Part shown: in pieces, positions 9,283 through 18,364 of the stretch
Layout of the letters: each line of letters begins with the position of its first letter
How positions within the stretch are numbered: the first letter of the stretch is position 1
NCBI RefSeq assembly: GCF_014205335.1
Contig: NZ_JACHNH010000001.1
Span: 5,760,501 to 5,824,500 of the forward strand
Direction of reading: 5' to 3'
DNA: 64,000 nt
From: Amorphoplanes digitatis
GTDB lineage: Bacteria; Actinomycetota; Actinomycetes; Mycobacteriales; Micromonosporaceae
Notes under the pieces: generated by a model
Seen by the model: the letters and a program-made list of their open reading frames with translations, nothing else
Told to the model about the DNA's origin: nothing
Database searches by the model: none
Program-made: the position numbers and the translations under genes

Positions 9283-10152
9283 GGTGCCTCGCCTCTCGCG
9301 GCAATGCCACGTCCTCGCGTGGCAGGCTGAGCGACATGAGGGCAACCCGGGGAGGGAGTCAACATCCTCGGGCGACAAAAAGAACGTCTCGTCATGCGAC
9401 CGACGGCATCGAAGCCAACAGGCGACATGTGCGAGGCCAAGAGCGCGGAATCGACGCTATATTTCGATCACAAACGGTGTCAACACCCGTAGATTCTTCG
9501 ATCTTCGACCTGCCGGTCGGCACAATTCGATCTTTTGAAATCTGTTATGCCGGCGGAGGGCAACTCGTCCGATGGGCCGGCCGAAGAATATCGGTCCGAA
9601 GTAGACCGCCTGGGGCAAATCCGCGCCCGCATCTCAGCGCATGGGTAGAGTTTCATCCGCCTTTGTCATGGATGGCCCTGCTTCCAAAGTTATAGAGAGA
9701 TTTCTCCGAGATTTCGGCTATGTGACGACTCTCACCACGACGCAATGCTGCATACGAATGTATGCAATCGTATGCAGCCTCGATACGGTCCAATTCACCG
9801 ACGCACAGGAAGGGGTGCGATCCCGTTTCCGGCCGCCCGCACCGGCGGCCGCGATCATAGAATTTTGTCGGCGACGACCCGGTGGCCGGCAACAGGCGCG
9901 CCCAACGCATTGCCGGAGGGCTCGGCCTTTATTCGCCGGGAGGCGTCTTTTTGCGCATTATCGGCCTCGCCCGCATCGAAGAACAGTTGTTTCGAAACTG
10001 AAAACCGGACTTCCTGTTTCCCTGGGCGAGCCCAATCAAGCGCATTCCGGCATCATCGCGGTGTCGTAGATCACGCGGATACCCGAGCGTGCGAGACGGA
10101 GCACACCCCGCCAGGAACTCAAGGACGATCGCGGGCCGTCGACGGAATAGGC
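9283..10152. other. 870-base gene-free region, comparatively AT-rich
   Basis: I find no convincing gene here: the open frames lack the G/C third-position pattern and have no recognisable protein. Base composition is visibly lower in GC than around it. It must hold the promoters of the epimerase operon (leftward) and of the chemotaxis transducer (rightward). Inverted repeats are present, notably the triple half-site at 9748-9777 and GTTTCGAAAC at 9989-9998. No tRNA or known riboswitch pattern was recognised. Confidence 0.6.
9748..9777. promoter_or_regulatory. Operator-like inverted repeat with 10-base phasing
   Basis: CTGCATACGA (9748-9757) and its exact complement TCGTATGCAG (9768-9777) flank a third half-site, GTATGC at 9760-9765. 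The three GCATAC/GTATGC elements are spaced exactly 10 bases apart, one helical turn, so they face the same side of the DNA. This is typical of a cooperative repressor site. The cognate regulator is unknown. Confidence 0.5.
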
Positions 10153-11430
10153 ATGACGCAGGTCCAGGCACCGGCCGCGAGGCGGCGCAGCCCGCTGGAG
10201 GATCGCTCGATCTCCGGCAAGCTGCTGCCGAGGCTGTTCGCGCCGACGGGTGTCGCCGGGGTGATCATCGGGCTGTCCAATGTCGACGGCTATCGCGCCT
10301 CGCTGGTGATCCGCGGGGTGATGGCCTGCGCGATCGCGGCGGCGCTCTGGCGAGTGAACTGGGATCGGGTGCATCCGCAGGCGCTGCGCGCCATGGCCTA
10401 CGTCGGAGTCATCATGATCGGGTTCGGGGCGGTCACCGCTCCGGAGACGTACTACCTCGTCCTGCTCGACTCGGCCGTCGGCCTGGTCTGGGCCGGGTTC
10501 ACCCTGGAACGGCGCGACGTGGTGGCGCTGTCGATCATCATGGGCGGCCAGACCATGGTGACGGAGTGGTTGCTGGCGCCGCCGTGGACGGCCGTGTGGC
10601 ACTCGGTGGCGATCTGGCTGCTGCTGACCACGCTCTGCGTCGCCATGCACTGGCTGCGCCGGCTGCTCGACGACGGCGCCGAGCGGACCGCCCAGGCACA
10701 GGCCGAGGTGATCCGGCTACAGGAGCAGGCACACGCGACCGCGCAGCGGGCCGAGACGGACCGCGCCGAGGCCGCGGCCGCACAGCTCGCCGAGCAGGTT
10801 CAGCGGCAGGAGGAGGTCCAGCGACAGACCGCCGCGCTCGCCCGTTCCGCCGCCGGCGTCGGCGAGAACACCGCCACCGCCGCCACCGCGACCGAGCAGA
10901 TGACCGCGGCCCTGCGCGACCTCTCCCAGACCGCACAGTCCACCGACGAGATCACCGCGACCGTCGTGCGGCAGGCCGACAGCGCCGCCGCCGTCATCAG
11001 AGCCCTCGCCGCCTCCAGCGAACAGATCATGGCCGCCAGCGACATCATCCAGACCATCGCCGCACAGACCAACCTGCTCGCCCTCAACGCCACCATCGAA
11101 TCGGCCCGCGCGGGCGACGCCGGCAAGGGCTTCGCCGTCGTCGCCGGCGAGGTCAAGGAACTCGCCCGCCAATCCGGCGAGAACGCCGACTCCATCAACC
11201 GCACCCTCGCCGACGTCCGCGCACACGTCGCCGCCGCCGTCACCGAGGTCACCCAGATCGCCGACGGCATGAACGCACTCTCCGCACACCAGAGCACCGT
11301 CGCCGCCGCCATCGCACAACAGTCCGCCGCCGTCGCCGAGGTGACCCGCACGGTCACCCGGACCGCCGACGAGACCCGGACGATGACGAGCGGTATCCTG
11401 GCGCTGGAGCAGATCTCGGCGGGCCGCTGA
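10153..11430 (+). CDS. Methyl-accepting chemotaxis-type transducer with polytopic N-terminus
   Basis: 425 residues. The first ~165 residues hold about six hydrophobic segments and no evident extracellular sensor domain. They are followed by a coiled coil rich in A, E and Q, and then the MCP signalling hairpin, with the highly conserved tip around ESARAGDAGKGFAVVAGEV (about residues 317-335). That tip binds CheA/CheW in classical systems. No HAMP domain and no pentapeptide tether for methylation enzymes are seen, and no che genes are in the window. The transducer may sense membrane state or a lipophilic signal, or may belong to a non-flagellar pathway. The ATG start follows only a weak GGAATAGG. 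Confidence 0.85.
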   Translation: MTQVQAPAARRRSPLEDRSISGKLLPRLFAPTGVAGVIIGLSNVDGYRASLVIRGVMACAIAAALWRVNWDRVHPQALRAMAYVGVIMIGFGAVTAPETYYLVLLDSAVGLVWAGFTLERRDVVALSIIMGGQTMVTEWLLAPPWTAVWHSVAIWLLLTTLCVAMHWLRRLLDDGAERTAQAQAEVIRLQEQAHATAQRAETDRAEAAAAQLAEQVQRQEEVQRQTAALARSAAGVGENTATAATATEQMTAALRDLSQTAQSTDEITATVVRQADSAAAVIRALAASSEQIMAASDIIQTIAAQTNLLALNATIESARAGDAGKGFAVVAGEVKELARQSGENADSINRTLADVRAHVAAAVTEVTQIADGMNALSAHQSTVAAAIAQQSAAVAEVTRTVTRTADETRTMTSGILALEQISAGR

Positions 11431-11575
11431 CCCATCGGCTTTCGTTGTTTCAGGCAAAAGTTCAACTTGGTTTCAACAAAGTTATGGACTTCTGAACAGA
11501 ACCTGCCTAGCGTCACCAGGCATCGATGAATGTCGACCTTGAGTCGACGTCATGCTGCTGCCCCTGGAGCGCTCG

Positions 11576-14500
11576 ATGAGAAGACCGACCCGTCCCCCGA
11601 AGTCCTCCTCCCTCGTGCTGGGCACCGCCATCCTGCTCATGGGCCTGGTGCCGGCCCTCCCCGCGTACGCCGCCGTCCCGCCTCAGGAGCCCGGCGTCAC
11701 CCTGCGGACCTACGACCTGCAGACCGCCCAGGACAAGATCTGCGCGCTGAAGCCCGGCCAGACGCCCAACGTCGACAAGCTCATGCCCATGGTCAACTGG
11801 ACCACCACGGCCGACTTCGGCTTCGCCGACCGCTTCCAGAGCGAGGTGACCGGCAACGTCAACATCGCCGCCGCCGGCGCGTACACGTTCCGGCTCACCA
11901 GCGACGACGGGTCACGGCTGCTGATCGACGGCGCCACCGTCATCAACCACGACGGGCTGCATGGGGTGACCTCGAAGGAGGGCGCCGTCACCCTCACGAC
12001 CGGCTACCACGCCCTGAGCGTCGACTACTTCGAGCGCGACGGCGGCCAGCAACTCACCCTGGAATGGCGGCCGCCGGGCGCGAGCGCGTTCGTCGTCGTA
12101 CCCAACAGCGTGCTGAGCACGGACTCCGGCGTGGTGCGGGTGACGGCGCCGGGCCGCAAGGAGTGCGAGGCCTCCGGAGACAGCCCGGGCGACGGCCTGC
12201 CGCTGACCGCCGTGCACCCCGGCTACACGCTCACCAACCTGCGGCCGTCCGGCTTCCAGCCACAGGTGAGCGCCATGGACTTCTTCCCCGACGGGCGCCT
12301 GGCGATCGCCACCTGGGGCGGCAGCGACACCGTGGCCGGCGAGGTCTACATCCTCAGCGGCGTCACCGGCGCCACCTCGCCGAGCCAGGTCACGTACACG
12401 AAGATCGCCACCGGGCTGCGCGAGCCGATGGGCCTGAAGATCGTCGACGGCAAGATCTACGTGGCGCAGAAGCACGAGCTGACCGAGCTCAACGACACCA
12501 ACGGCGACGGCACCATCGACCAGTACCGCCGGGTGGCCACCTGGCCGTTCGACGGCAACTTCCACGAGTTCGCGTTCGGCCTGCTGTACAAGGACGGCTT
12601 CTTCTACCTGAACCTGTCCGTCTCGATCAACCTCGGCGGCGCCACCACCGAGCCGCAGGGCTCGCCCAACCGCGGCACCAGCCTGAAGATCAACCGCACG
12701 ACCGGCGCGGTGGAGTACGTCGCCGGCGGATTGCGCACCCCGGACGGGCTCGGCTGGGGGCCGGAGGGCGACATCTTCGTCACCGACAACCAGGGCGGCT
12801 GGCTGCCCGCCTCGAAGCTCGTGCAGATCAAGCCGGGCCGCTTCTTCAACCACTACACCAACCCGGACGGCCCGTACGACGGCCAGCCGGTCACCCAGCC
12901 CGTGCTGTGGCTGCCGCAGAACGAGATCGCCAACTCGCCGAGCACCCCGCTGCTGCTCGACTCCGGGCCGTACGCGGGTCAGATGCTCTTCGGCGACGTC
13001 ACGTACGGCGGCATACAGCGCGCCTTCCTCGAGAAGATCAACGGGCAGTACCAGGGCGCGGTCTTCCGCCTGACCCAGGGCCTCGAGGCGGGCGTGCTGC
13101 GCCTGAGCCAGGGGCCGGACGGCGCGCTCTACGCCGGCGGGCTCGGCGCGGGCGGCAACTGGGGCCAGGAGGGCAAGCTGACGTACGGGCTCCAGAAGCT
13201 CACGCCCAACGGCAACAGCGTCTTCGACATCAAGGCGATGCGCGCGGTCGCCGACGGCTTCGAGTTCGAGTACACCCAGCCCGTGTCGACCGGCACCGCC
13301 GACCAACTCGCCGCGCGGTACCGCGCCGAGCAGTGGCGCTACGTGCCGACCCCGGCGTACGGGGGTCCGAAGGTCGACGAGGAGACGCTGCCGGTGGCAT
13401 CGGCGGTCCTGTCCGCCGACCGCCTCAAGGTGACGCTCAAGCTGACCGGGCTCAAGCCGGGCCGGGTCGTGCACGTGCGCTCGCCGCGGCCCTTCACCTC
13501 CACGTCGGGCGCGTCGCTGTGGAGCACCGAGGCCTGGTACTCGCTGAACAGCCTCGTCGACGGCACCACGTACCGGACCGGCCGGGTCGAGGCGGAGAAC
13601 GCCGGGCTGAGCGGGACCGCGGGCGTGGCGTCCGACCACAGCGGCTACACCGGGTCCGGCTTCGTCGCCGGCTACGGCGCCGCCGGCGCCGCGACCACCT
13701 TCACCGTCGACGTGCCGTCGGCCGGGTCCTACCCGGTCTCGCTGCGCTACAGCAACGGCCCGAACCCGTCGGCCGGCACCAAGACCGTCAGCCTGTACGT
13801 CAACGGCACCAAGGTGCGGCAGGTGAGCCTGGCCGACACCGGCAACTGGGACACCTGGGCGATCAAGACCGACGCCGTGACGCTGCGGGCCGGCGGCAAC
13901 ACCGTCGCGTACCGGGTCGACACCGGCGACGTCGGGCACGTGAACCTGGACAGCCTGACCGTCGACAACGGCACGTCCGCCGCGCCGCGGACCGGCACCA
14001 TCACCGGCATCGGCGCCAAGTGCATCGACGTCGACAACGCCGGCACGGCCGACGGGACCAAGATTCAGCTCTACACCTGCAACAACTCGTCCGCGCAGAG
14101 CTGGACCCGCAGCGGTGACACGCTGCGGGCGCTCGGCAAATGCCTGGACGTCGCCGGTGGCGGCACCGCCAACGGCACCAAGGTCCAGCTCTACACCTGC
14201 AACAACGGCGCCGCGCAGGTGTGGCAGACCCAGCCCAACGGCTCGCTGCTCAACCCGCAGTCCGGCAAGGTGCTCGACGCCGCGGGCGGCGCGAGCGCGG
14301 ACGGCACCCAGCTACAGATCTGGCAGTGGGCCGACGTGACCCAGCAGCGGTGGGCGCACAACGGCACCAGCCGGGTCACCCTGTTCAACGGCGGCAACCT
14401 GCAAGCCTTCGCGAACGCCGACGGCACCGCGCCGACCTGGCCGGTCTCCGGCGGCTCGGCCGAGGTGCTCGGCGGCGACCTGCGCACCAAGCAGACCTAC

Positions 14501-14950
14501 GGCGACTTCCGGCTGCACGCGGAGTTCTGGCTACCGAACCTGCCGGCCGACGTGACCGGCCAGGCCCGGGCCAACAGCGGCATCTACCTTCAGGACCGCT
14601 ACGAGATCCAGGTCCTCGACACGTACGGAAAGCCGGCGCTGGCCGACAACGAATGCGCCGCGATCTACCTGAAACGGGCGCCCTCCGCCAACCCCGGCAC
14701 CGCACCGGAGACCTGGCAGACCTACGACATCACGTTCCGGGCGGCCCGCTACGACGGCGCGACTAAGACCGAGAACGCCCGCGTCACCGTGGTCTGGAAC
14801 GGCACCACCGTCCACGACGACGTCGCCATCGACGGCCCGACGGGCAACGGCGCACCGGAGGGCCCGGACTTCCGGCCGATCCGCCTCCAGGACCACGGCG
14901 ACCCGGGCGCGAACGTCCGCTACCGCAACATCTGGATCGAACCCGCCTGA
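11576..14950 (+). CDS. Secreted PA14 / sugar-dehydrogenase propeller / CBM / ricin lectin / DUF1080 protein
   Basis: 1124 residues. A signal peptide (about 1-33) is followed by these domains: PA14 carbohydrate-binding (about 40-170, LTSDDGSRLLIDG); a beta-propeller of the PQQ-dependent sugar dehydrogenase type (about 205-560, GLREPMGLKIVDGKIYVAQ, RTPDGLGWGPEGDIFVTDN); a CBM6/35-like module (about 667-795, RVEAENAGLSG); a ricin B-type trefoil with repeated QxW-like LYTCNN units (about 800-925); and a C-terminal DUF1080 domain (about 934-1124), the family of 3-keto-glycoside hydrolases. One chain thus carries a possible sugar oxidase and a hydrolase acting on oxidised glycosides, plus three binding modules; the joint function is inference. 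ATG 11576 follows GGAG; ATG 11552 would add eight residues. Confidence 0.88.
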   Translation: MRRPTRPPKSSSLVLGTAILLMGLVPALPAYAAVPPQEPGVTLRTYDLQTAQDKICALKPGQTPNVDKLMPMVNWTTTADFGFADRFQSEVTGNVNIAAAGAYTFRLTSDDGSRLLIDGATVINHDGLHGVTSKEGAVTLTTGYHALSVDYFERDGGQQLTLEWRPPGASAFVVVPNSVLSTDSGVVRVTAPGRKECEASGDSPGDGLPLTAVHPGYTLTNLRPSGFQPQVSAMDFFPDGRLAIATWGGSDTVAGEVYILSGVTGATSPSQVTYTKIATGLREPMGLKIVDGKIYVAQKHELTELNDTNGDGTIDQYRRVATWPFDGNFHEFAFGLLYKDGFFYLNLSVSINLGGATTEPQGSPNRGTSLKINRTTGAVEYVAGGLRTPDGLGWGPEGDIFVTDNQGGWLPASKLVQIKPGRFFNHYTNPDGPYDGQPVTQPVLWLPQNEIANSPSTPLLLDSGPYAGQMLFGDVTYGGIQRAFLEKINGQYQGAVFRLTQGLEAGVLRLSQGPDGALYAGGLGAGGNWGQEGKLTYGLQKLTPNGNSVFDIKAMRAVADGFEFEYTQPVSTGTADQLAARYRAEQWRYVPTPAYGGPKVDEETLPVASAVLSADRLKVTLKLTGLKPGRVVHVRSPRPFTSTSGASLWSTEAWYSLNSLVDGTTYRTGRVEAENAGLSGTAGVASDHSGYTGSGFVAGYGAAGAATTFTVDVPSAGSYPVSLRYSNGPNPSAGTKTVSLYVNGTKVRQVSLADTGNWDTWAIKTDAVTLRAGGNTVAYRVDTGDVGHVNLDSLTVDNGTSAAPRTGTITGIGAKCIDVDNAGTADGTKIQLYTCNNSSAQSWTRSGDTLRALGKCLDVAGGGTANGTKVQLYTCNNGAAQVWQTQPNGSLLNPQSGKVLDAAGGASADGTQLQIWQWADVTQQRWAHNGTSRVTLFNGGNLQAFANADGTAPTWPVSGGSAEVLGGDLRTKQTYGDFRLHAEFWLPNLPADVTGQARANSGIYLQDRYEIQVLDTYGKPALADNECAAIYLKRAPSANPGTAPETWQTYDITFRAARYDGATKTENARVTVVWNGTTVHDDVAIDGPTGNGAPEGPDFRPIRLQDHGDPGANVRYRNIWIEPA

Positions 14951-14978
14951 GCGGGTGGAGCTCCCGGTGTGAACGGAG

Positions 14979-15008
14979 GTGGGCCGGCGCGACTCCGCGC
15001 CGGCCCAC
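14979..15008. terminator. Bidirectional terminator
   Basis: A perfect 13-base stem, GTGGGCCGGCGCG at 14979-14991 and its complement at 14996-15008, with loop ACTC, lies between the convergent PA14 protein and protease genes. Confidence 0.8.
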
Positions 15009-15020
15009 GTCGTCCCGGTG

Positions 15021-15764
15021 TCAGGCCGGGAGCCCACCGACCTGCTGGTCGACCCAGGCACGGATCGACGGCAGGTCTCCGTAGATGGACGGCGCCGTCG
15101 CGCAGGTCGAGCTGTTGTTGCCGGCGCGGCTGGTCACGCCGATCAGCGCCCAGCGGCCGCTGATCTGCCGCACCTGCGGCCCACCGGAGTCGCCGTAGCA
15201 GGCGCCGGCGTTGCCGTTTGTGTTGTTGGTGCAGATCTCGTACGCCGCGTCGATGCCGGAGCAGCGGCTGTCGGCCACGATCGAGGTGTCGAGCTCGTTG
15301 GCCACCTGGGGCGTCGAGCCGCAGCCCCGGGTGGGGCAGGTCTGTCCCCAGCCGATGATCCGCGTGGCGGTGCCGACGGCGCCGGAGGCCGTGGGGATCG
15401 GCGCGGGTGCGTGCGACACCGACGTGGTCAGCTCGAGCAGCTTGATGTCGCTCCGCGAGTGGCTCACCGCGCGCCGGACGGAGACGACGGTGCCACCGCT
15501 GCTGCGGTTGATGCTACCGACCCGCACGGAGCTGGGGGTGGGACAGTGCTTGGCCGTGACGGCCCAGTTGGCCTTGATGAGCGAGCCGGTGCAGCCGGAG
15601 ACGTACACCATGAACGAGTAGTTCGTGGTGGCCGGCCGGCCGCCGACGACCTGGTTGACGGGCGGCGGCTCGGGCGAGGGGGCCGCGACCGCGGCGGCCG
15701 GCGTGAGCAGGCCGGCGGCGGCAGCGGTGACGGCGGCGGTGAGCAGTGTACGGATGGGACGCAT
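15021..15764 (-). CDS. Secreted S1-family serine protease
   Basis: A 247-residue exported protease with a signal peptide of about 28 residues and a short proline-rich propeptide ahead of QVVGGRPA, the usual S1 activation site. The triad is complete: His in VTAKHC, Asp in SDIKLLEL, Ser in GDSGGP. Six cysteines could form the standard disulfides. The residue that sets primary specificity, six before the active Ser, is Gly (GACYGDSGG), not the Asp of trypsin. The enzyme probably prefers bulky uncharged side chains, although databases may label it trypsin-like. Start 15764 begins a clean signal peptide; earlier codons are less likely. Confidence 0.92.
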   Translation of the reverse strand: MRPIRTLLTAAVTAAAAGLLTPAAAVAAPSPEPPPVNQVVGGRPATTNYSFMVYVSGCTGSLIKANWAVTAKHCPTPSSVRVGSINRSSGGTVVSVRRAVSHSRSDIKLLELTTSVSHAPAPIPTASGAVGTATRIIGWGQTCPTRGCGSTPQVANELDTSIVADSRCSGIDAAYEICTNNTNGNAGACYGDSGGPQVRQISGRWALIGVTSRAGNNSSTCATAPSIYGDLPSIRAWVDQQVGGLPA

Positions 15765-15946
15765 ACCGTTGTCCTGTCTGTGCCGTGGGAGGTGACGGCG
15801 GGCGGTTGCCCGGGCAAACGGTATCGACATACTGATGAACATCGATACATATCGAACGGGGCCTACCGCCGGGTGATGACGGGGCAGGGCCAGGACATGC
15901 GGATTGGACCCCGGCCCGCACGGCCGCGATGCCTAGCGTGTGGCTC

Positions 15947-17314
15947 ATGGATCCTCGACTCGCCGCCGACCTCGCGGCCCTGCCGGAGCTGCTCGAGTCC
16001 ACCCGCGGGTACGCCACCGGCGTCCTCGGCGGCCTGGACGAGCGCCCGGCGGCCCACCCGCCCGTGCCGCACGCCGCGGAGCCGCTGCCCGCGGAGGGCA
16101 CCGGCCTTGCCGCGGCGCTCGCCACGTTCGCCGAACGCTGGGCGCCCGGATTCTCCGGCAGCGCCGGCCCCCGCTACCTGGGCTTCGTCACCGGCGGCGC
16201 CACACCGGCCGCGCTCGCCGGCGACTGGCTGACCGGCGTCTTCGACCAGAACGGCAGCTCGGAGGTCGGCTCCGCGGGCGGCGAGCTGGAGCGGGAGACG
16301 CTCGGCTGGCTGCGGGAGCTGTTCGGCCTGGGCGCCGGCCAGTCCGGTGCGTTCGTCAGCGGCGCGACCATGTCCAACTTCGTGGGCCTGGCGATCGGCC
16401 GCGAATGGCTCGGCGAACGGCTCGGGGTCGACGTGGCGCGGCAGGGTGCGCACGCGCTGGGGCCGGTCGAGGTGCTGTCCGGCGCGCCGCACTCCAGCAT
16501 CTACAAGGCACTGTCCATGGTGGGCCTCGGGCGCGACGCGGTGCGGCAGGTGCCGGTCCGGCCCGGCCGGGAGGCGGTCGACGTGGCGGCGCTGCGCGAC
16601 GCGCTCGCCGCCCGCCGGGGCCGGCCGGCGATCGTGGTCGCCAACGCGGGCACCGTCAACACCGTCGACTTCGACGACCTGCGGGCGATCGCCGCGCTAC
16701 GGGAGGAGTTCCCGTTCTGGCTGCACGTTGACGCCGCGTTCGGCGCGTTCGCCGCGCTCAGCCCGGAGCACGCGCCGCTGCTCGACGGGCTGGCCGAGGC
16801 CGACTCCGTCTGCGTCGACCTGCACAAGTGGCTCAACGTGCCGTACGACTCGGCGGTGCAGTACACCCGCCGGCCGGACCTGCAAGCCCGGGTGTTCGGC
16901 AACTCGGCCGCGTACCTCGGCCCGCTCACCGAGCGGCCGGACTTCCTGCACCTGACGCCGGAGAACTCCCGGCGGCTGCGGGCGCTGGCCACCTGGTTCT
17001 CGCTCGCCGCGTACGGCAGGGCGGGGCACCGCGACATCGTGGAGCGCAACGTCGCCTCGGCGCGGCGGGTCGGCGCGCGCCTGGCGGAGCTGCCCGGGGT
17101 GCGGCTGCTCGCCCCGGTCCGGCTCAACGTCGTCTGCCTGGCGGTGCCGGGCGACCCGGCCGAGGTGGCCCGGGCGCTCGCCGACACCGGCGAGGCGTTC
17201 GTGACCCCGACCGTGTACGCCGGCACGCCCGCGCTGCGGCTGGCGTTCAGCAACTGGCGTACCGCCGAGGCCGACGAGGAGCGGATCGTCGCCGCCTTCC
17301 GGAAGGTGCTGTAG
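15947..17314 (+). CDS. PLP-dependent decarboxylase (group II amino acid decarboxylase family)
   Basis: 455 residues. The fold-type I decarboxylase pattern is clear: GFVTGGATPAALAGDWL near residue 80, FVSGATMSNFVGLA, HVDAAFGAF with the Asp that holds the pyridine nitrogen, and DLHKWLNVPYDS with the Schiff-base Lys. Family members decarboxylate aromatic or acidic amino acids; a related branch includes sphingosine phosphate lyase-like enzymes. The substrate is not evident. It is a single gene. TAGCGT at 15934-15939 lies seven bases before the ATG and no Shine-Dalgarno sequence is seen, so the mRNA is probably leaderless. An ATG at 15929 would be upstream of that -10-to-start arrangement. Confidence 0.9.
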   Translation: MDPRLAADLAALPELLESTRGYATGVLGGLDERPAAHPPVPHAAEPLPAEGTGLAAALATFAERWAPGFSGSAGPRYLGFVTGGATPAALAGDWLTGVFDQNGSSEVGSAGGELERETLGWLRELFGLGAGQSGAFVSGATMSNFVGLAIGREWLGERLGVDVARQGAHALGPVEVLSGAPHSSIYKALSMVGLGRDAVRQVPVRPGREAVDVAALRDALAARRGRPAIVVANAGTVNTVDFDDLRAIAALREEFPFWLHVDAAFGAFAALSPEHAPLLDGLAEADSVCVDLHKWLNVPYDSAVQYTRRPDLQARVFGNSAAYLGPLTERPDFLHLTPENSRRLRALATWFSLAAYGRAGHRDIVERNVASARRVGARLAELPGVRLLAPVRLNVVCLAVPGDPAEVARALADTGEAFVTPTVYAGTPALRLAFSNWRTAEADEERIVAAFRKVL

Positions 17315-17353
17315 GCCCGGGAACTGGTACGGCGCCGCACCCGTCCGAGCAGA

Positions 17354-17824
17354 ATGACTTTCATGCCGTCCTCGCGTCGCGTCCGGCTCCTCGTGGCGGC
17401 CGCCGCGGGCGTAGCCCTCGTCGCCGGCGTTCTCATCTGGTTACAGACCACCACCGGCGATGAGCGTCCGGCGGTGGCCCCCGTATCGCCCCCGAGCTCT
17501 TCCGCACCCGTACGGGATGATTGGCAGACCATCGAGTATCGCGGCGTCAAGGTCGACATCCCGGCCGACTGGAAGCGGCTGAAGAAGGACGACTGCGAGT
17601 TCCAGTTCGAGCAGTGGGCACCACCGGGCTCGCACCCGTGCGATTTCAAGGGTGGTGTCCGTTTCTACGGCTCCGCCACCTTCGACCCGGCACACGGCCC
17701 GGGCGTCCGGCGAACCACCGGGACCTGGAGCGGCTACGTTTACGCCGGGGACTACGCCGTGTACGTCTCCGGAGCCGACCGGGACCTGGTGCAGAGGGTG
17801 CTGGACTCGGCACGGGCCGCGTGA
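17354..17824 (+). CDS. Hypothetical membrane-anchored or secreted protein
   Basis: 156 residues. A basic N-terminus and one hydrophobic segment (VRLLVAAAAGVALVAGVLIW, about 11-30) are followed by a proline/serine linker and a globular part with two cysteines (DDC... HPC). The globular part has a recurring surface-protein look (IEYRGVKVDIPADW), seen in actinobacterial exported proteins of unknown role. I do not recognise a named family. It lies 39 bases after the decarboxylase on the same strand and may be co-transcribed. Codon use is typical of the genome, so it is a real gene. Confidence 0.75.
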   Translation: MTFMPSSRRVRLLVAAAAGVALVAGVLIWLQTTTGDERPAVAPVSPPSSSAPVRDDWQTIEYRGVKVDIPADWKRLKKDDCEFQFEQWAPPGSHPCDFKGGVRFYGSATFDPAHGPGVRRTTGTWSGYVYAGDYAVYVSGADRDLVQRVLDSARAA

Positions 17825-17895
17825 TTTCCTCAACCGCGGCCGGCGCCCGCCGATATCTGAACCATGAGGCAGCGTCGACACCGTGGAGGCCGGCC

Positions 17896-18213
17896 ATGTG
17901 GGGCATCCGAACCGGCCTGAGCGAAGAGAGCTCGGCGACGTGGGTCGCCCGCCTTCCCCGCGTCGGCCTCGGCTCGGTCCTCGGCCGCGAGAGCATCCTG
18001 CAATCCCCCTCGCACGTGCGCCCCGGCGACCTGATCATCTCCGGCGCGGAGCGCTACCGGGTCGCCAGCGTCGACCCGCCCATGCACGACGTCATCCAGG
18101 TGCACCTCGCGTACAGCGAGCGACGCAGCAGCCTCTACCTGCAAGCCGCCACCCCGGTCCGGGTCGTGCGCACCAGGCGGCGCAAGCCGAAGGCACCGAG
18201 CCCCTCGCGCTGA
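17896..18213 (+). CDS. Small hypothetical protein
   Basis: 105 residues, starting after GGAGG seven bases before the ATG. The chain is mostly beta-like (RPGDLIISGAERYRVASVD) with a basic tail rich in Arg and Lys (RTRRRKPKAP). No signal peptide or membrane segment is seen, so it is probably cytoplasmic, and the basic tail could contact nucleic acid. No family was recognised. Confidence 0.7.
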   Translation: MWGIRTGLSEESSATWVARLPRVGLGSVLGRESILQSPSHVRPGDLIISGAERYRVASVDPPMHDVIQVHLAYSERRSSLYLQAATPVRVVRTRRRKPKAPSPSR

Positions 18214-18222
18214 CCGGTCCCC

Positions 18223-18346
18223 GGGAACTTTCAGGTTCCCGCCGACGACTACTGCGATGACCTCCGCACCCCCGCGGAGGCCACGCGACGCCTTGGCGCG
18301 TCGACTGTGACCCCGTAACGACGGCGCGCTCCCGCACGCGCCGCCC
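18223..18346 (+). promoter_or_regulatory. Hairpin-rich leader before the PepSY gene
   Basis: Three stem-loops lie in the 150 bases before the PepSY gene: GGGAAC/GTTCCC (18223-18228 and 18235-18240), CCTCCGC/GCGGAGG (18261-18267 and 18274-18280) and CGACGC/GCGTCG a little further on. The first could end the preceding gene. The others could be an RNA leader. I could not match it to a known riboswitch. Confidence 0.35.
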
Positions 18347-18364
18347 ACCCCCCGAGGACAGCCG

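Noticed and set aside
9641..10069. 142-codon plus-strand frame in the gene-free region
   Set aside because: Third-position G/C is not raised, there is no Shine-Dalgarno sequence, and the translation is basic and low in structure. It was left as non-coding.
11912..13939. 675-codon minus-strand frame inside the PA14 protein gene
   Set aside because: Composition is that of an antisense shadow; the plus strand encodes recognisable domains.
18241..18364. Possible riboswitch before the PepSY gene
   Set aside because: Stem-loops are present, but I could not match a cobalamin, FMN, TPP or SAM core. It was listed only as a hairpin-rich leader.
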